A stretch of DNA of 36,207 nt, from contig RHBS01000007.1 of NCBI GenBank assembly GCA_010030895.1, positions 1-36,207 of the forward strand, read 5' to 3'. Each line of letters starts with the position of its first letter. Within the stretch, counting starts at the first letter, position 1. A program made the position numbers and the translations under genes. Below the pieces are notes generated by a model, which was given only the letters and a program-made list of their open reading frames with translations, was not told the origin of the DNA and ran no database searches. The DNA comes from Actinomycetota bacterium. Its GTDB lineage: Bacteria > Actinomycetota > Actinomycetes > Nanopelagicales > Nanopelagicaceae. Shown here in pieces: positions 1-6,999 of the stretch.

Positions 1-1331
1 AAGTGCATTGCACTATCAGGGGCAACCGGGAGAGCACCACCAGATAAAGAGCCAAATCGATTGCGTGAGTAAAGAATTGTAAATATTGAAATTATTAATA
101 ATCCAAATAAGAAAGGTTGTTTAGCTAAAGCTCTAATTTTTGAAAAACTTTTACTTTCCACAAATTCAATCTCATCAAAACTTTCATCGATTACTCCAAT
201 ATCGGAGTAGCTTTTTACCTTTTGTGAATTACTACTTGATCTGCCTGGCTTAAATGCATTGGTTACCGCTGTTGAAATTCGCTCAATAGTTGCCCGAAGT
301 TGAATTGTTCGAGGTGGAATAAACTGCTTAATAACCCGAGCAGTTAAAACTCGATTTTGCTTTCGATACCTTCTAGATTTAATTAAATCGGCAGGCTTAA
401 AAATTAATAAACCAATAGCTGCAATTTCATCAGCGGCATAACCTGGTAGCTTGGCCAGCAAGTAAATTATGGATCTACCAAGGGAGGTTAGTAGGAGCTG
501 AAGTGCAACCCAAGGCAGAATCCACCAACTTGAGTTTGCAAGTAAAACAAAGGCAGCATTTCTTCTATCTAGTAATAATGGTCGATGTAAAATGGCATCC
601 TTAACATCAACCGTTCTGCGTTCAGTTGAAGCAGCTTCTGCATGGTAAAGCACAGCCTGCCCAACGCAAATAACACCATATCCTGCAATATTTGCCCGCC
701 AGCCTAAATCCACATCATCTCTAAACAACTCAAGGCTTGGGTCAAAACCACCAAGCTCTTCAAATACAGATCTTTTAATTAACATGCCAGCACTGCTTAC
801 GGCAAGAACTGTATTTACATCATCATGCTGACCTTGATCATGCTCTCGCTCCTCTAATCCAGTCCAGCGCGTACCATTTTCAGTAATGCTGACACCAGCT
901 TCAAGAATATGTTTGCGGTCATACCAGCCCAAAATTTTAGGTCCAGCGATTGCAACTTGAGGGCGTTCAACAACTGCCTCCAACAATTTAGCGAGCGCAA
1001 ACTTATCCGGCGCACAATCATCGTGGATAATCCAAAGCCACTCATTATTTTCATCTACTGCTGGTGGTAATTTTGATACTGCAGTCGCAACAGCTAAGCC
1101 AAATCCTGCTGTCTTAGATTGTTTAATGACTGGAATTCCAGCATTACTTAATAACTTAACCGAGCCATCGGTAGAACCATTATCAACAGCAATAATTTGA
1201 TCAGGCAAATGTTTTTGTGATGATAATGAGGCAACAACCTCACTTAGCCAAGTAACACCATTATGGGTAACAAGTATGGTTGTTACATACTGGTCTTTTA
1301 CTTGAGCTGCGGTGCTTTGCTTTTCAGCCAC
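1..1331 (-). CDS. Family 2 glycosyltransferase with C-terminal membrane region (partial, cut by left edge)
   Basis: The frame opens at a GTG (1331-1329), 8 bases after the whiB stop, and stays open to the window edge (about 443 codons seen, C-terminus missing). The protein starts MAEKQSTAAQ and has a GT-A fold beginning near residue 15 (TTILVTHNG, then VDNGSTDGS). An acidic metal-binding-type motif (IIHDDCAPD) and a later FRDDVDLGWR motif follow, as in GT2 enzymes. Hydrophobic stretches around WWILPWVALQLLL and near the edge (PFLFGLLIISIFTILY) suggest a membrane-anchored enzyme working on a lipid-linked or cell-wall glycan precursor. It shares direction with whiB and the sugar-nucleotide pyrophosphorylase upstream, which fits a cell-envelope role. 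Acceptor and donor cannot be read from the sequence. An in-frame TAA lies just upstream of the GTG, so no longer start exists. Confidence 0.85.
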   Translation of the reverse strand, partial: MAEKQSTAAQVKDQYVTTILVTHNGVTWLSEVVASLSSQKHLPDQIIAVDNGSTDGSVKLLSNAGIPVIKQSKTAGFGLAVATAVSKLPPAVDENNEWLWIIHDDCAPDKFALAKLLEAVVERPQVAIAGPKILGWYDRKHILEAGVSITENGTRWTGLEEREHDQGQHDDVNTVLAVSSAGMLIKRSVFEELGGFDPSLELFRDDVDLGWRANIAGYGVICVGQAVLYHAEAASTERRTVDVKDAILHRPLLLDRRNAAFVLLANSSWWILPWVALQLLLTSLGRSIIYLLAKLPGYAADEIAAIGLLIFKPADLIKSRRYRKQNRVLTARVIKQFIPPRTIQLRATIERISTAVTNAFKPGRSSSNSQKVKSYSDIGVIDESFDEIEFVESKSFSKIRALAKQPFLFGLLIISIFTILYSRNRFGSLSGGALPVAPDSAMH

Positions 1332-1339
1332 CCGTTATT

Positions 1340-1606
1340 TTAAGCGGTTCGGCGCTTTAAGCGGCGGCGTTCACGTTCTGATAATCCGCCCCAAATTCCA
1401 AATCGCTCATCATGGGCCAGTGCGTACTCAAGACACTCTGATCTGACCTCACAGGATAGGCAGACCCGCTTAGCCTCCCGAGTTGATCCGCCCTTCTCAG
1501 GAAAGAAGGCCTCTGGATCGGTTTGGGCGCAGAGCGCTCTCTCCTGCCAAGAAAGCTGTTCGGAAGAAACTACTAAAGCAGCAAGCTCTGCACGTTGATC
1601 TGACAT
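1340..1606 (-). CDS. whiB: WhiB-family iron-sulfur transcription regulator (WhiB/WhiB2 type)
   Basis: An 88-residue protein with the four cluster-ligating cysteines of Wbl proteins (C26, C49, C52, C58; the last three as CLSCEVRSEC), the G[VI]WGG turn (GIWGG, 70-74) and a basic tail (ERRRLKRR). The sequence around QERALCAQTDPEAFFPEKGG closely resembles the WhiB2/WhmD/WhiB subgroup, which controls septation and differentiation genes in larger actinobacteria. It is expected to carry a 4Fe-4S cluster and bind the sigma factor region 4. The ATG is preceded by a good Shine-Dalgarno (AAGGAG). A probable promoter lies at 1676-1704. The glycosyltransferase gene starts 8 bases after the stop, so the two are probably co-transcribed, an arrangement that ties this regulator to envelope synthesis. 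Confidence 0.95.
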   Translation of the reverse strand: MSDQRAELAALVVSSEQLSWQERALCAQTDPEAFFPEKGGSTREAKRVCLSCEVRSECLEYALAHDERFGIWGGLSERERRRLKRRTA

Positions 1607-1675
1607 CTTTACTCCTTAGGTTTTCCAGTATTACTTCAAGTTCCTCAAGGGCCAGGGTGTGCCCGCAATGAGAGA

Positions 1676-1704
1676 ATTACACGCTTGTAACTCTAATAAG
1701 TCAA
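1676..1704 (-). promoter_or_regulatory. whiB promoter with palindrome over the -10
   Basis: On the minus strand a -35 TTGACT (1704-1699) and a -10 TGTAAT (1681-1676) are separated by exactly 17 bases. Initiation near 1669 would give a leader of about 60 bases before whiB. The -10 overlaps an inverted repeat, TTACA-N4-TGTAA (1677-1690), which could be a regulator site. Seen in sequence; promoter activity is inferred. Confidence 0.65.
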
Positions 1705-1728
1705 GTTGATATCAGTCAATCTGTGGGT

Positions 1729-2700
1729 TTAAAACCCCAAATAATTAGAAAATATGAGCATTCCAGCCGAAATTTGGGTATTTGGCGCGATTATTGAGTC
1801 AATAATTTTGCAATCATCACCAATTTTTGCACCCTTTCCAATTATTGAACCAGATACCTCTGATCTGCTCCCAACTACTACTTCAGAACCAATCACTGAA
1901 CCATTTTTAATCAAAGCAGTAGGAGATATTTGTGCAGTATTTGATATCAATACCTCACCCTTGTGTTCTGGTGTAGCTGCAGACTCAATTTTTCCGATTA
2001 CCAAATCAGCTGATGCCTTTACCAAGGCTGCCGGGGTGCCAATATCTAACCAGTAAGAGTTATCAATAAATCCAAAAATTTTTGCATTTGAGGCTATGAG
2101 ATTTGGAAAGGTTTCTCGCTCAACACTAACTACCTGACCTTTAGGAATAGTGTTAATTATGGCTGGATTAAAAATATAACAGCCAGCATTAATCAAATTA
2201 CTTATTGGATTATCCATCTTTTCTAGAAATGATTTAACTCGATTATTATTTTCAATCTCAACACAGCCATATGCTCTAGCATCTAAAACTTCAGTAAGAT
2301 ATAAAGTGACATCAGCATTATTTCTTTGATGAAGCTTAATCTGACTTGATAAATCATGCCCACTTAAAACATCGCCATTAAAGACAACAACCTGATCACA
2401 TGCCTCTATTAATTCAGCGGCATTTTTAATACCACCACCAGTACCAAGAGCTGTGGTTTCCACCGCATATTTAATCTTTATGCCAAATTTTTCTCCATCT
2501 CCAAAATATGGCTCAAATAATTCAGCTTTATATGAGGTGGCTAGAACTATCTCACTAATTCCAGCCTTAGCAGCTTTTCTAATTTGATGCTCAGTAAATG
2601 GCACTCCTGCAACCTCTAACATGGGCTTTGGTGTGTGTTGAGTTAGTGGCATTAACCTTGTTCCTTTGCCACCAACTAATAAAATGGCACTAATTTTCAT
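1729..2700 (-). CDS. Sugar-nucleotide pyrophosphorylase, probable mannose-1-phosphate guanylyltransferase
   Basis: A 323-residue nucleotidyltransferase that joins a sugar 1-phosphate to an NTP to make an activated sugar for glycan synthesis. It has the N-terminal signature LLVGGKGTRLMPLT (7-20), the conserved TPKPM with K25, the GTGGGIK loop near 86 and the metal-binding FNGD (D110). From about residue 255 a run of hexapeptide-like repeats (for example KNGSVIGSEVVVGSRSEV) suggests a left-handed beta-helix. Length and layout match actinobacterial ManB (GDP-mannose pyrophosphorylase, M. tuberculosis Rv3264c type), but nucleotide and sugar specificity cannot be fixed from sequence, and a glucose-1-phosphate enzyme is possible. 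Its ATG overlaps the dapC stop by four bases (ATGA), so it is probably the last gene of an fdxA-dapC operon. Confidence 0.85.
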   Translation of the reverse strand: MKISAILLVGGKGTRLMPLTQHTPKPMLEVAGVPFTEHQIRKAAKAGISEIVLATSYKAELFEPYFGDGEKFGIKIKYAVETTALGTGGGIKNAAELIEACDQVVVFNGDVLSGHDLSSQIKLHQRNNADVTLYLTEVLDARAYGCVEIENNNRVKSFLEKMDNPISNLINAGCYIFNPAIINTIPKGQVVSVERETFPNLIASNAKIFGFIDNSYWLDIGTPAALVKASADLVIGKIESAATPEHKGEVLISNTAQISPTALIKNGSVIGSEVVVGSRSEVSGSIIGKGAKIGDDCKIIDSIIAPNTQISAGMLIFSNYLGF

Positions 2701-3743
2701 GGGTTAATTCTCTTGACTACCTCATCAATATTTTCATCACTCGTTGTTAGAGCAACTCTGATAAATTTGTCACTGCCATAAAAACTACCTGGTGTAACTA
2801 AAATACCAAGATTTGCAAACCATTCTACTGTTTTAAAACAATCCTCATTTTTACTGCACCAAATATATAAGCCAGCTTGACTATGTTCGATAGTAAAGCC
2901 AATCTCTGAAAAGGCTGAAATTAACCTACTTCGCCTTCTTGCATACCGCTCTGCTTGCTCAATTGCATGATTGTTATCCGATAAAGCTGCAATCATCGCC
3001 TGTTGCACCGGAAGTGGAACCATCAAACCAGCATGTTTTCTAATCTGCCTAATTTGATCGATTAATTTTAAATCTCCAATTACAAAAGCTGCTCGATAGC
3101 CAGCCAAATTAGAGCGCTTTGAAAGGGAGTGAACAGCTAAAACGCCATCGTTATTGCCACCAGTTAAAGCAAGAATGGATTTAGAGAGTTTTGAAAATGA
3201 AAGGTAACACTCATCACTTGCAACAACTGAGTTATTCTCTCTGGCCCAATTAATGGCAGCTAAAATTTCACTATCTGTTTGAACCTGTCCAGTTGGATTA
3301 GAAGGTGAATTAATCCATGCTAAGTCAGCTACTGGCCAACTCTTAGCATCAATCTCAACCGGTATTGCCTTAGCTGAAGCCATTAATGCCCCAACTAAGT
3401 AGGTTGGATAAGCGACTTTTGGATAAAGCACAGTTTTACTTTGTAAAAAAGTGGGAAGTAGTGCAACAAATTCTTTTGAACCAATTACTGGAAGTACATC
3501 AAACTCTCCAGTTGCACCCAGGTTTGAAGTTGCCCAATCTCTTATTGCACTCCTTAACTTCTCACTACCTGCAGTAAGTGGATAGCTGGGTGAATTACTT
3601 GCGTTTGCTAATGCATCTTGAATAAATTTAGGTGTTGGATCAACTGGAGTTCCTTGAGATAAATCTATGAACCCACCTTGATATTTTTTTGCTTTTTCAC
3701 CATAAGGCGCCAAAAGATCCCAAGGAAAATCTGGCAGCTTCAG
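2697..3743 (-). CDS. dapC: N-succinyldiaminopimelate aminotransferase (DapC type)
   Basis: A fold-type I PLP aminotransferase that would convert N-succinyl-2-amino-6-ketopimelate to N-succinyl-LL-diaminopimelate in lysine and peptidoglycan-precursor synthesis. Visible motifs are IDLSQGTPVDPTP near the N-terminus, NSPSNPTGQV, SDECYLSF, the PLP-lysine motif HSLSKRSNLAGYR and a C-terminal arginine in DKFIRVALT. The family N-terminus LPDFPWDLLAPYGEK is present in frame, but no ATG, GTG or TTG precedes it: the frame runs back to a TAA at 3752-3750. I therefore place the start at a CTG (3743-3741). The first conventional start is the TTG at 3713, which would remove the conserved LPDFPWDL segment. 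fdxA ends 6 bases upstream and the next gene overlaps by 4. dapD lies elsewhere in the window at 17711. Confidence 0.85.
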   Translation of the reverse strand: MKLPDFPWDLLAPYGEKAKKYQGGFIDLSQGTPVDPTPKFIQDALANASNSPSYPLTAGSEKLRSAIRDWATSNLGATGEFDVLPVIGSKEFVALLPTFLQSKTVLYPKVAYPTYLVGALMASAKAIPVEIDAKSWPVADLAWINSPSNPTGQVQTDSEILAAINWARENNSVVASDECYLSFSKLSKSILALTGGNNDGVLAVHSLSKRSNLAGYRAAFVIGDLKLIDQIRQIRKHAGLMVPLPVQQAMIAALSDNNHAIEQAERYARRRSRLISAFSEIGFTIEHSQAGLYIWCSKNEDCFKTVEWFANLGILVTPGSFYGSDKFIRVALTTSDENIDEVVKRINP

Positions 3744-3749
3744 AAAAAC

Positions 3750-4070
3750 TTATTTCTCTTGTGGTGGAAGTGCAGCAACTATTTCATGATCTTTGCCAAT
3801 TGCACCGAGTTTTGCTGCTCCACCTGGGGATCCGATTTCAACAAAGAATTTGCTATTTACCTCACTAAAATTTTTCCACTGTGCTGGAACATCATCCTCA
3901 TAATAAATTGCCTCCACAGGGCAAACTGGTTCACAAGCACCACAATCCACACACTCATCAGGTTGGATGTATAGCATTCGGTCGCCCTCATAAATACAAT
4001 CGACTGGGCACTCTTCGATACAGGATTTATCCTTAACATCGACGCATGGTTGAGCAATTATGTAGGTCAC
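3750..4070 (-). CDS. fdxA: Seven-iron ferredoxin FdxA
   Basis: A 106-residue 7Fe ferredoxin, a small soluble electron carrier. By alignment with Azotobacter ferredoxin I, C9, C17 and C50 should hold the 3Fe-4S cluster and C21, C40, C43 and C46 the 4Fe-4S cluster (second motif CVDCGACEPVCP). The C-terminal 45 residues form the usual actinobacterial extension (VPAQWKNFSEVNSKFFVEIG). The start is GTG at 4070, preceded by a strong Shine-Dalgarno (AAGGAG). Pairing of this ferredoxin with dapC is a recurrent actinobacterial arrangement, and dapC follows here after 6 bases. Redox partners cannot be deduced. Confidence 0.95.
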   Translation of the reverse strand: MTYIIAQPCVDVKDKSCIEECPVDCIYEGDRMLYIQPDECVDCGACEPVCPVEAIYYEDDVPAQWKNFSEVNSKFFVEIGSPGGAAKLGAIGKDHEIVAALPPQEK

Positions 4071-4089
4071 GCTTCTCCTTACAGTGAAT

Positions 4090-4111
4090 CCACCTTGTTA
4101 GGTGGAGAATA
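4090..4111 (-). promoter_or_regulatory. Candidate fdxA promoter with inverted repeat over the start site
   Basis: On the minus strand a TATTCT hexamer (4111-4106) is followed directly by a perfect six-base inverted repeat, CCACCT-AACA-AGGTGG (4105-4090). An extra flanking T-A pair (4106 and 4089) extends each arm to seven bases. Initiation about 7 bases after the hexamer would fall inside the repeat. It could be an operator or a 5' hairpin. The divergent small gene at 4160 lies just upstream. No clear -35 is seen. Confidence 0.35.
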
Positions 4112-4159
4112 CTGCCATCAAGATTGATTACTGTGGTCAAGTTTAATAGGAGGCGCCAA

Positions 4160-4342
4160 ATGCAGCCATCAGCGGCTCATATCGGCCAGCGGGTGAGTAT
4201 CCGCCTGCATGATCCTGATGGGGGATTTCGCGATATTTTGGGGGTTTTAGAGAGCGAGAACACAGTACGAAAAAAAGATGGTTCGCTTGTTAGCTTTGAT
4301 CAGGCAAAGATAGCGGTGTGGAAGATTGTGCCAAGTAAATGA
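4160..4342 (+). CDS. Small SH3-like protein, resembles the N-terminal domain of Rv0428c-type acetyltransferases
   Basis: A 60-residue protein starting MQPSAAHIGQRVSIRLHDPD and ending KIVPSK. The pattern GQRVxIR...DILGVLE...KDGxLVxFDxxxIAVWK resembles the small beta-barrel domain that precedes the GNAT catalytic domain in some actinobacterial acetyltransferases. No acetyltransferase domain follows: the frame stops and cysS begins. The start was chosen at the ATG at 4160 because a perfect AGGAGG lies 6 bases before it; a TTG at 4124 in the same frame has no such site. Its TGA overlaps the cysS ATG (ATGA), so translation of the two is coupled. Function unknown. Confidence 0.75.
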   Translation: MQPSAAHIGQRVSIRLHDPDGGFRDILGVLESENTVRKKDGSLVSFDQAKIAVWKIVPSK

Positions 4343-5757
4343 AGCTAACCAATCAAAGACCTCAAATAAATCTTTTTGATACAAAAACACGCCAATTACA
4401 ACCGTTAACAAGTAGTGATGGAAAAAGTTTAAGAATTTATGGCTGTGGCCCAACTGTTTATAGAGACGCTCATGTCGGAAACATGCGAACTTTTTTACTG
4501 TCTGACATAGTAATTAGGGTTGCAAAATATTTAGGTTATGAGATTAAATTTATTCAAAATATTACAGATGTTGGTCATATGTCAGAGGATTTTGTTGAGG
4601 ACAAAATATTGGCTCAAGCAAAGGCTGAATCCAAGGATCCTTACGAAATCGCCAGAGTATACGAAGCAAGGTTTCATTCCGATTTAAAACATTTAAACAT
4701 TACTGTTGCTAACAAATATCCTAAGGCAAGTGAATGCATAGATCTAATGCATGACCTTATAAATAAATTGTTAAATAAAAATCATGCTTACGTTGGAAGT
4801 GATAATTGCGTCTACTTTTCAGCCCAATCATTTTCTGGATATGGGGCGATAAGTGGAAATAGATTAGATTCGTTAAAACCTGGTCATAGATTTGAATATA
4901 GTGAAGCTGGTTCTAAAAAATTTCATGCTGACTGGGCGCTTTGGAAGGCAGCAGAGAACCGCACAGAAATGATTTGGAATTCACCATGGGGTAAAGGATT
5001 TCCCGGATGGCATGTTGAATGTTCTGCTATGTCACTTCACTACCTTGATGGCTTTGTTGATTTACATTTAGGTGGGATTGATTTGCGATTCCCCCATCAC
5101 GAAAACGAAAGAGCCCAATCTAATTGCATTATTGATAAAGAAGCTGTCGCAATATGGCTTCATGGAGAGCACTTATTATTTGAGGGTCGTAAAATGGCAA
5201 AAAGCTCTAATAATGTTGTATTAGTTTCAGACTTAATTGCAAAGAAACTTGATCCATTAGCTCTAAGGTTATGTTTTTTAGAAAATCGCTACCGAAGTCA
5301 GATGGACTTGAGTTGGGATAGTTTAAAAGCAGCAAATCAACTCCTGCTGCGCTGGAGAGAAAAGATTTCAACTTGGAAATCAAATGATTATGTTGACTCA
5401 ACTGAATCAAGTAGTTTAATTAGCGAAATAATCTTAGATATTTGCAATGACCTTGATACTCCAAGAGCGCTACAAAAATTACGAATGATTGAAAAATCTC
5501 AAACTCTTAACGATGGAGTTAAATATGAGGTCTTTAGGGAAATTGATGCAGTATTTGGCTTAGACCTTCTCCGCCCAGCAAGCCAAATACAATCTCTTCC
5601 AGATCACCTAGAAGAAATGCTAATTCAACGGCAAACAGCAAGATCTAAGGGAGATTATTCTGAAAGTGATCGCCTAAGAGATTTATTGGCTAAGAATGCT
5701 ATTGCAGTTAATGATAGTAAAGATGGTCAAACTTGGAATTGGATAATTAGCGAGTAA
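4339..5757 (+). CDS. cysS: Cysteinyl-tRNA synthetase
   Basis: A 472-residue class I aminoacyl-tRNA synthetase that charges tRNA-Cys. It shows CGPTVY with C36, the HIGH-type motif HVGN (45-48), FPGWHVECSAMS with C228, FPHHENERAQS with H253 and E257, and the KMSKS-type loop KMAKS (285-289). C36, C228, H253 and E257 correspond to the family zinc ligands. The C-terminal region (RQTARSKGDYSESDRLRDLL, ending DGQTWNW) is the tRNA-binding tail of CysRS. That tail, and HHENE in place of the HHEYS form, argue against the related mycothiol ligase MshC even though mshB is next door. The 3' end overlaps the convergent membrane-protein gene by 11 bases. Confidence 0.95.
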   Translation: MKLTNQRPQINLFDTKTRQLQPLTSSDGKSLRIYGCGPTVYRDAHVGNMRTFLLSDIVIRVAKYLGYEIKFIQNITDVGHMSEDFVEDKILAQAKAESKDPYEIARVYEARFHSDLKHLNITVANKYPKASECIDLMHDLINKLLNKNHAYVGSDNCVYFSAQSFSGYGAISGNRLDSLKPGHRFEYSEAGSKKFHADWALWKAAENRTEMIWNSPWGKGFPGWHVECSAMSLHYLDGFVDLHLGGIDLRFPHHENERAQSNCIIDKEAVAIWLHGEHLLFEGRKMAKSSNNVVLVSDLIAKKLDPLALRLCFLENRYRSQMDLSWDSLKAANQLLLRWREKISTWKSNDYVDSTESSSLISEIILDICNDLDTPRALQKLRMIEKSQTLNDGVKYEVFREIDAVFGLDLLRPASQIQSLPDHLEEMLIQRQTARSKGDYSESDRLRDLLAKNAIAVNDSKDGQTWNWIISE

Positions 5758-6070
5758 AAGAAGTTTTTGAAAAAAATCCAAATAGTATTGCCAAAAAACC
5801 ACCAATCATAAAAACATTTCCAGAAGTATTTCCATAAATCAATAGCTCATCTGCAAATCCAATTGAGCCTGCCCTTACAACGACTAGTAGCCAGGCTAAT
5901 GAGGTATAAATCTGATACCTCTTAAAAATAAAGATCTGCTCAGATACTTTAACTCCTAAGTAAGTTAAAATTATTGCTCCGATCAATCCAAATGGTGGAA
6001 AAATATTGTGTAGTAATGTTGCACTGAATCCAACTAAAAGTCCCAAAAAAACTGATTTGAGAAATTTCAT
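5747..6070 (-). CDS. Small four-helix membrane protein next to mshB (possibly DUF6113)
   Basis: A 107-residue hydrophobic protein with about four predicted membrane helices (near residues 7-23, 27-45, 56-73 and 84-101) and short basic ends (MKFLK; KTSFTR). I do not recognise it with confidence. A small membrane protein of unknown function often sits beside mshB in actinobacteria, and this could be that family. Its ATG overlaps the mshB TGA by four bases, so it is translated with mshB. Its last 11 bases overlap the end of cysS on the other strand. A link with mycothiol metabolism is only suggested by position. Confidence 0.75.
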   Translation of the reverse strand: MKFLKSVFLGLLVGFSATLLHNIFPPFGLIGAIILTYLGVKVSEQIFIFKRYQIYTSLAWLLVVVRAGSIGFADELLIYGNTSGNVFMIGGFLAILFGFFSKTSFTR

Positions 6071-6933
6071 AAATTAATTCCAGCAAATAAATCTATTTCC
6101 CGACCTTCTGAATCAAACGGCTCAGACTTCTCTCCCTTTACAAGTGTGTAATACTCATCGCCCCAAACAGATAACCCTAAGTTGTTAGATAAGGCAAAAA
6201 ATGGCCCATCCACTGCAATCTGCGTTGCGTGAGCTTTCATCGCTTCTAGTTTTTGTGGAACAAACTCAACTCCCCTAATTACTGTACTAACTAATTCATC
6301 TGGTTTAGCAAATGGAAGATCATCGGCACTTTCTGCTCCAAAAAAACTTGAACCTACTTCTTTCATTTTTTCAATCCCGTTTTGAATTACTGACCTGGGC
6401 ATGGTGTTCCAGTAAATTTTACTTATCTTCCATCCTTGAGTAGCTGCCAAATCTGCAGCTTTCATAGCTACTTGATTCGCTTTTATGTGATCTGGATGCC
6501 CGTAGCCACCAAATTCATCATATGTAATTAAAACCTGTGGTTTAGTCTCGAGAATAACTTTAACAAGTTGCTGTGCTACTTCCTCTAAATTTGCTTGCCA
6601 AAAAACATCACTTCTCTCATTTTGTGGAGTACCAATCATTCCACTATCTCGCCATTTTTTATCTGGCGCACCTAAAAATCTATAATCTTCAATACCTAGG
6701 AGTTTCATAGCATTCTTAAGTTCAATTTCCCGGTGCTCACCAAGTTTGTCATCTCTGTTACTTGCTAAGTTACCCAGCTCTTCAACTAAGACTTCACCTT
6801 CTTCGCCGCGAGTACAGGTTACTAAGGTTACTTTTGCTCCCTCTTGAGCATACTTCGCCATTGTTATACCGTTGTTGATGGTCTCATCATCTGGATGAGC
6901 ATGTACAAGTAATAATCGCTTTTGTGCACTCAC
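6067..6933 (-). CDS. mshB: Mycothiol biosynthesis deacetylase MshB
   Basis: A 288-residue zinc deacetylase of the LmbE/PIG-L superfamily that removes the acetyl group from GlcNAc-Ins during synthesis of mycothiol, the main actinobacterial thiol. The metal motif HAHPDDE (11-17, with H13 and D16) and GGYGHPDH (H146) match the M. tuberculosis MshB ligands H13, D16 and H147. Other MshB-like stretches are VTCTRGEEGEV, WRDSGMIGT and ITYDEFGGYGHPDH. The related amidase Mca shares this fold and is the main alternative, but the early sequence and length fit MshB better. The start is GTG at 6933, with no Shine-Dalgarno and a -10 hexamer six bases upstream (leaderless type). It leads a two-gene unit with the membrane protein downstream. 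Confidence 0.85.
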   Translation of the reverse strand: MSAQKRLLLVHAHPDDETINNGITMAKYAQEGAKVTLVTCTRGEEGEVLVEELGNLASNRDDKLGEHREIELKNAMKLLGIEDYRFLGAPDKKWRDSGMIGTPQNERSDVFWQANLEEVAQQLVKVILETKPQVLITYDEFGGYGHPDHIKANQVAMKAADLAATQGWKISKIYWNTMPRSVIQNGIEKMKEVGSSFFGAESADDLPFAKPDELVSTVIRGVEFVPQKLEAMKAHATQIAVDGPFFALSNNLGLSVWGDEYYTLVKGEKSEPFDSEGREIDLFAGINL

Positions 6934-6945
6934 TGCCTCAATATA
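6934..6945 (-). promoter_or_regulatory. Leaderless-type promoter of mshB
   Basis: TATATT on the minus strand (6945-6940) ends exactly 6 bases before the GTG start at 6933, placing transcription initiation at the start codon. No Shine-Dalgarno and no clear -35 are seen. Confidence 0.6.
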
Positions 6946-6963
6946 ACTTGAAACTAATCAAAT

Positions 6964-6999
6964 CTGACAATATCTCTTAAGAATGATTAGAATTAATCA
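6964..6999 (+). promoter_or_regulatory. Leaderless tetR promoter with overlapping operator-like palindrome
   Basis: A -35 CTGACA (6964-6969), an 18-base spacer and a -10 TAGAAT (6988-6993) end 6 bases before the ATG at 7000, so the transcript would start at the ATG. The -10 lies inside a 16-base inverted repeat, TGATTA-GAAT-TAATCA (6984-6999), and a further half-site TAATCA lies at 6955-6960. This is the expected layout for autorepression by the TetR protein. Inferred. Confidence 0.6.

Noticed and set aside
854-1054. A 66-codon minus-strand frame inside the left-edge glycosyltransferase
   Set aside because: It is out of frame with the GT2 gene, whose reading frame contains GT-A motifs throughout.
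1721-1740. Short symmetric GGGTTT/AAACCC at the end of the pyrophosphorylase gene as a terminator
   Set aside because: The arms leave essentially no loop, overlap the last codons and are not followed by a T run in the direction of transcription.
4339-5757. Reading the synthetase as MshC, the mycothiol cysteine ligase, because mshB is adjacent
   Set aside because: It has the CysRS HHENE zinc motif and the C-terminal tRNA-binding region that MshC lacks, and is longer than MshC.
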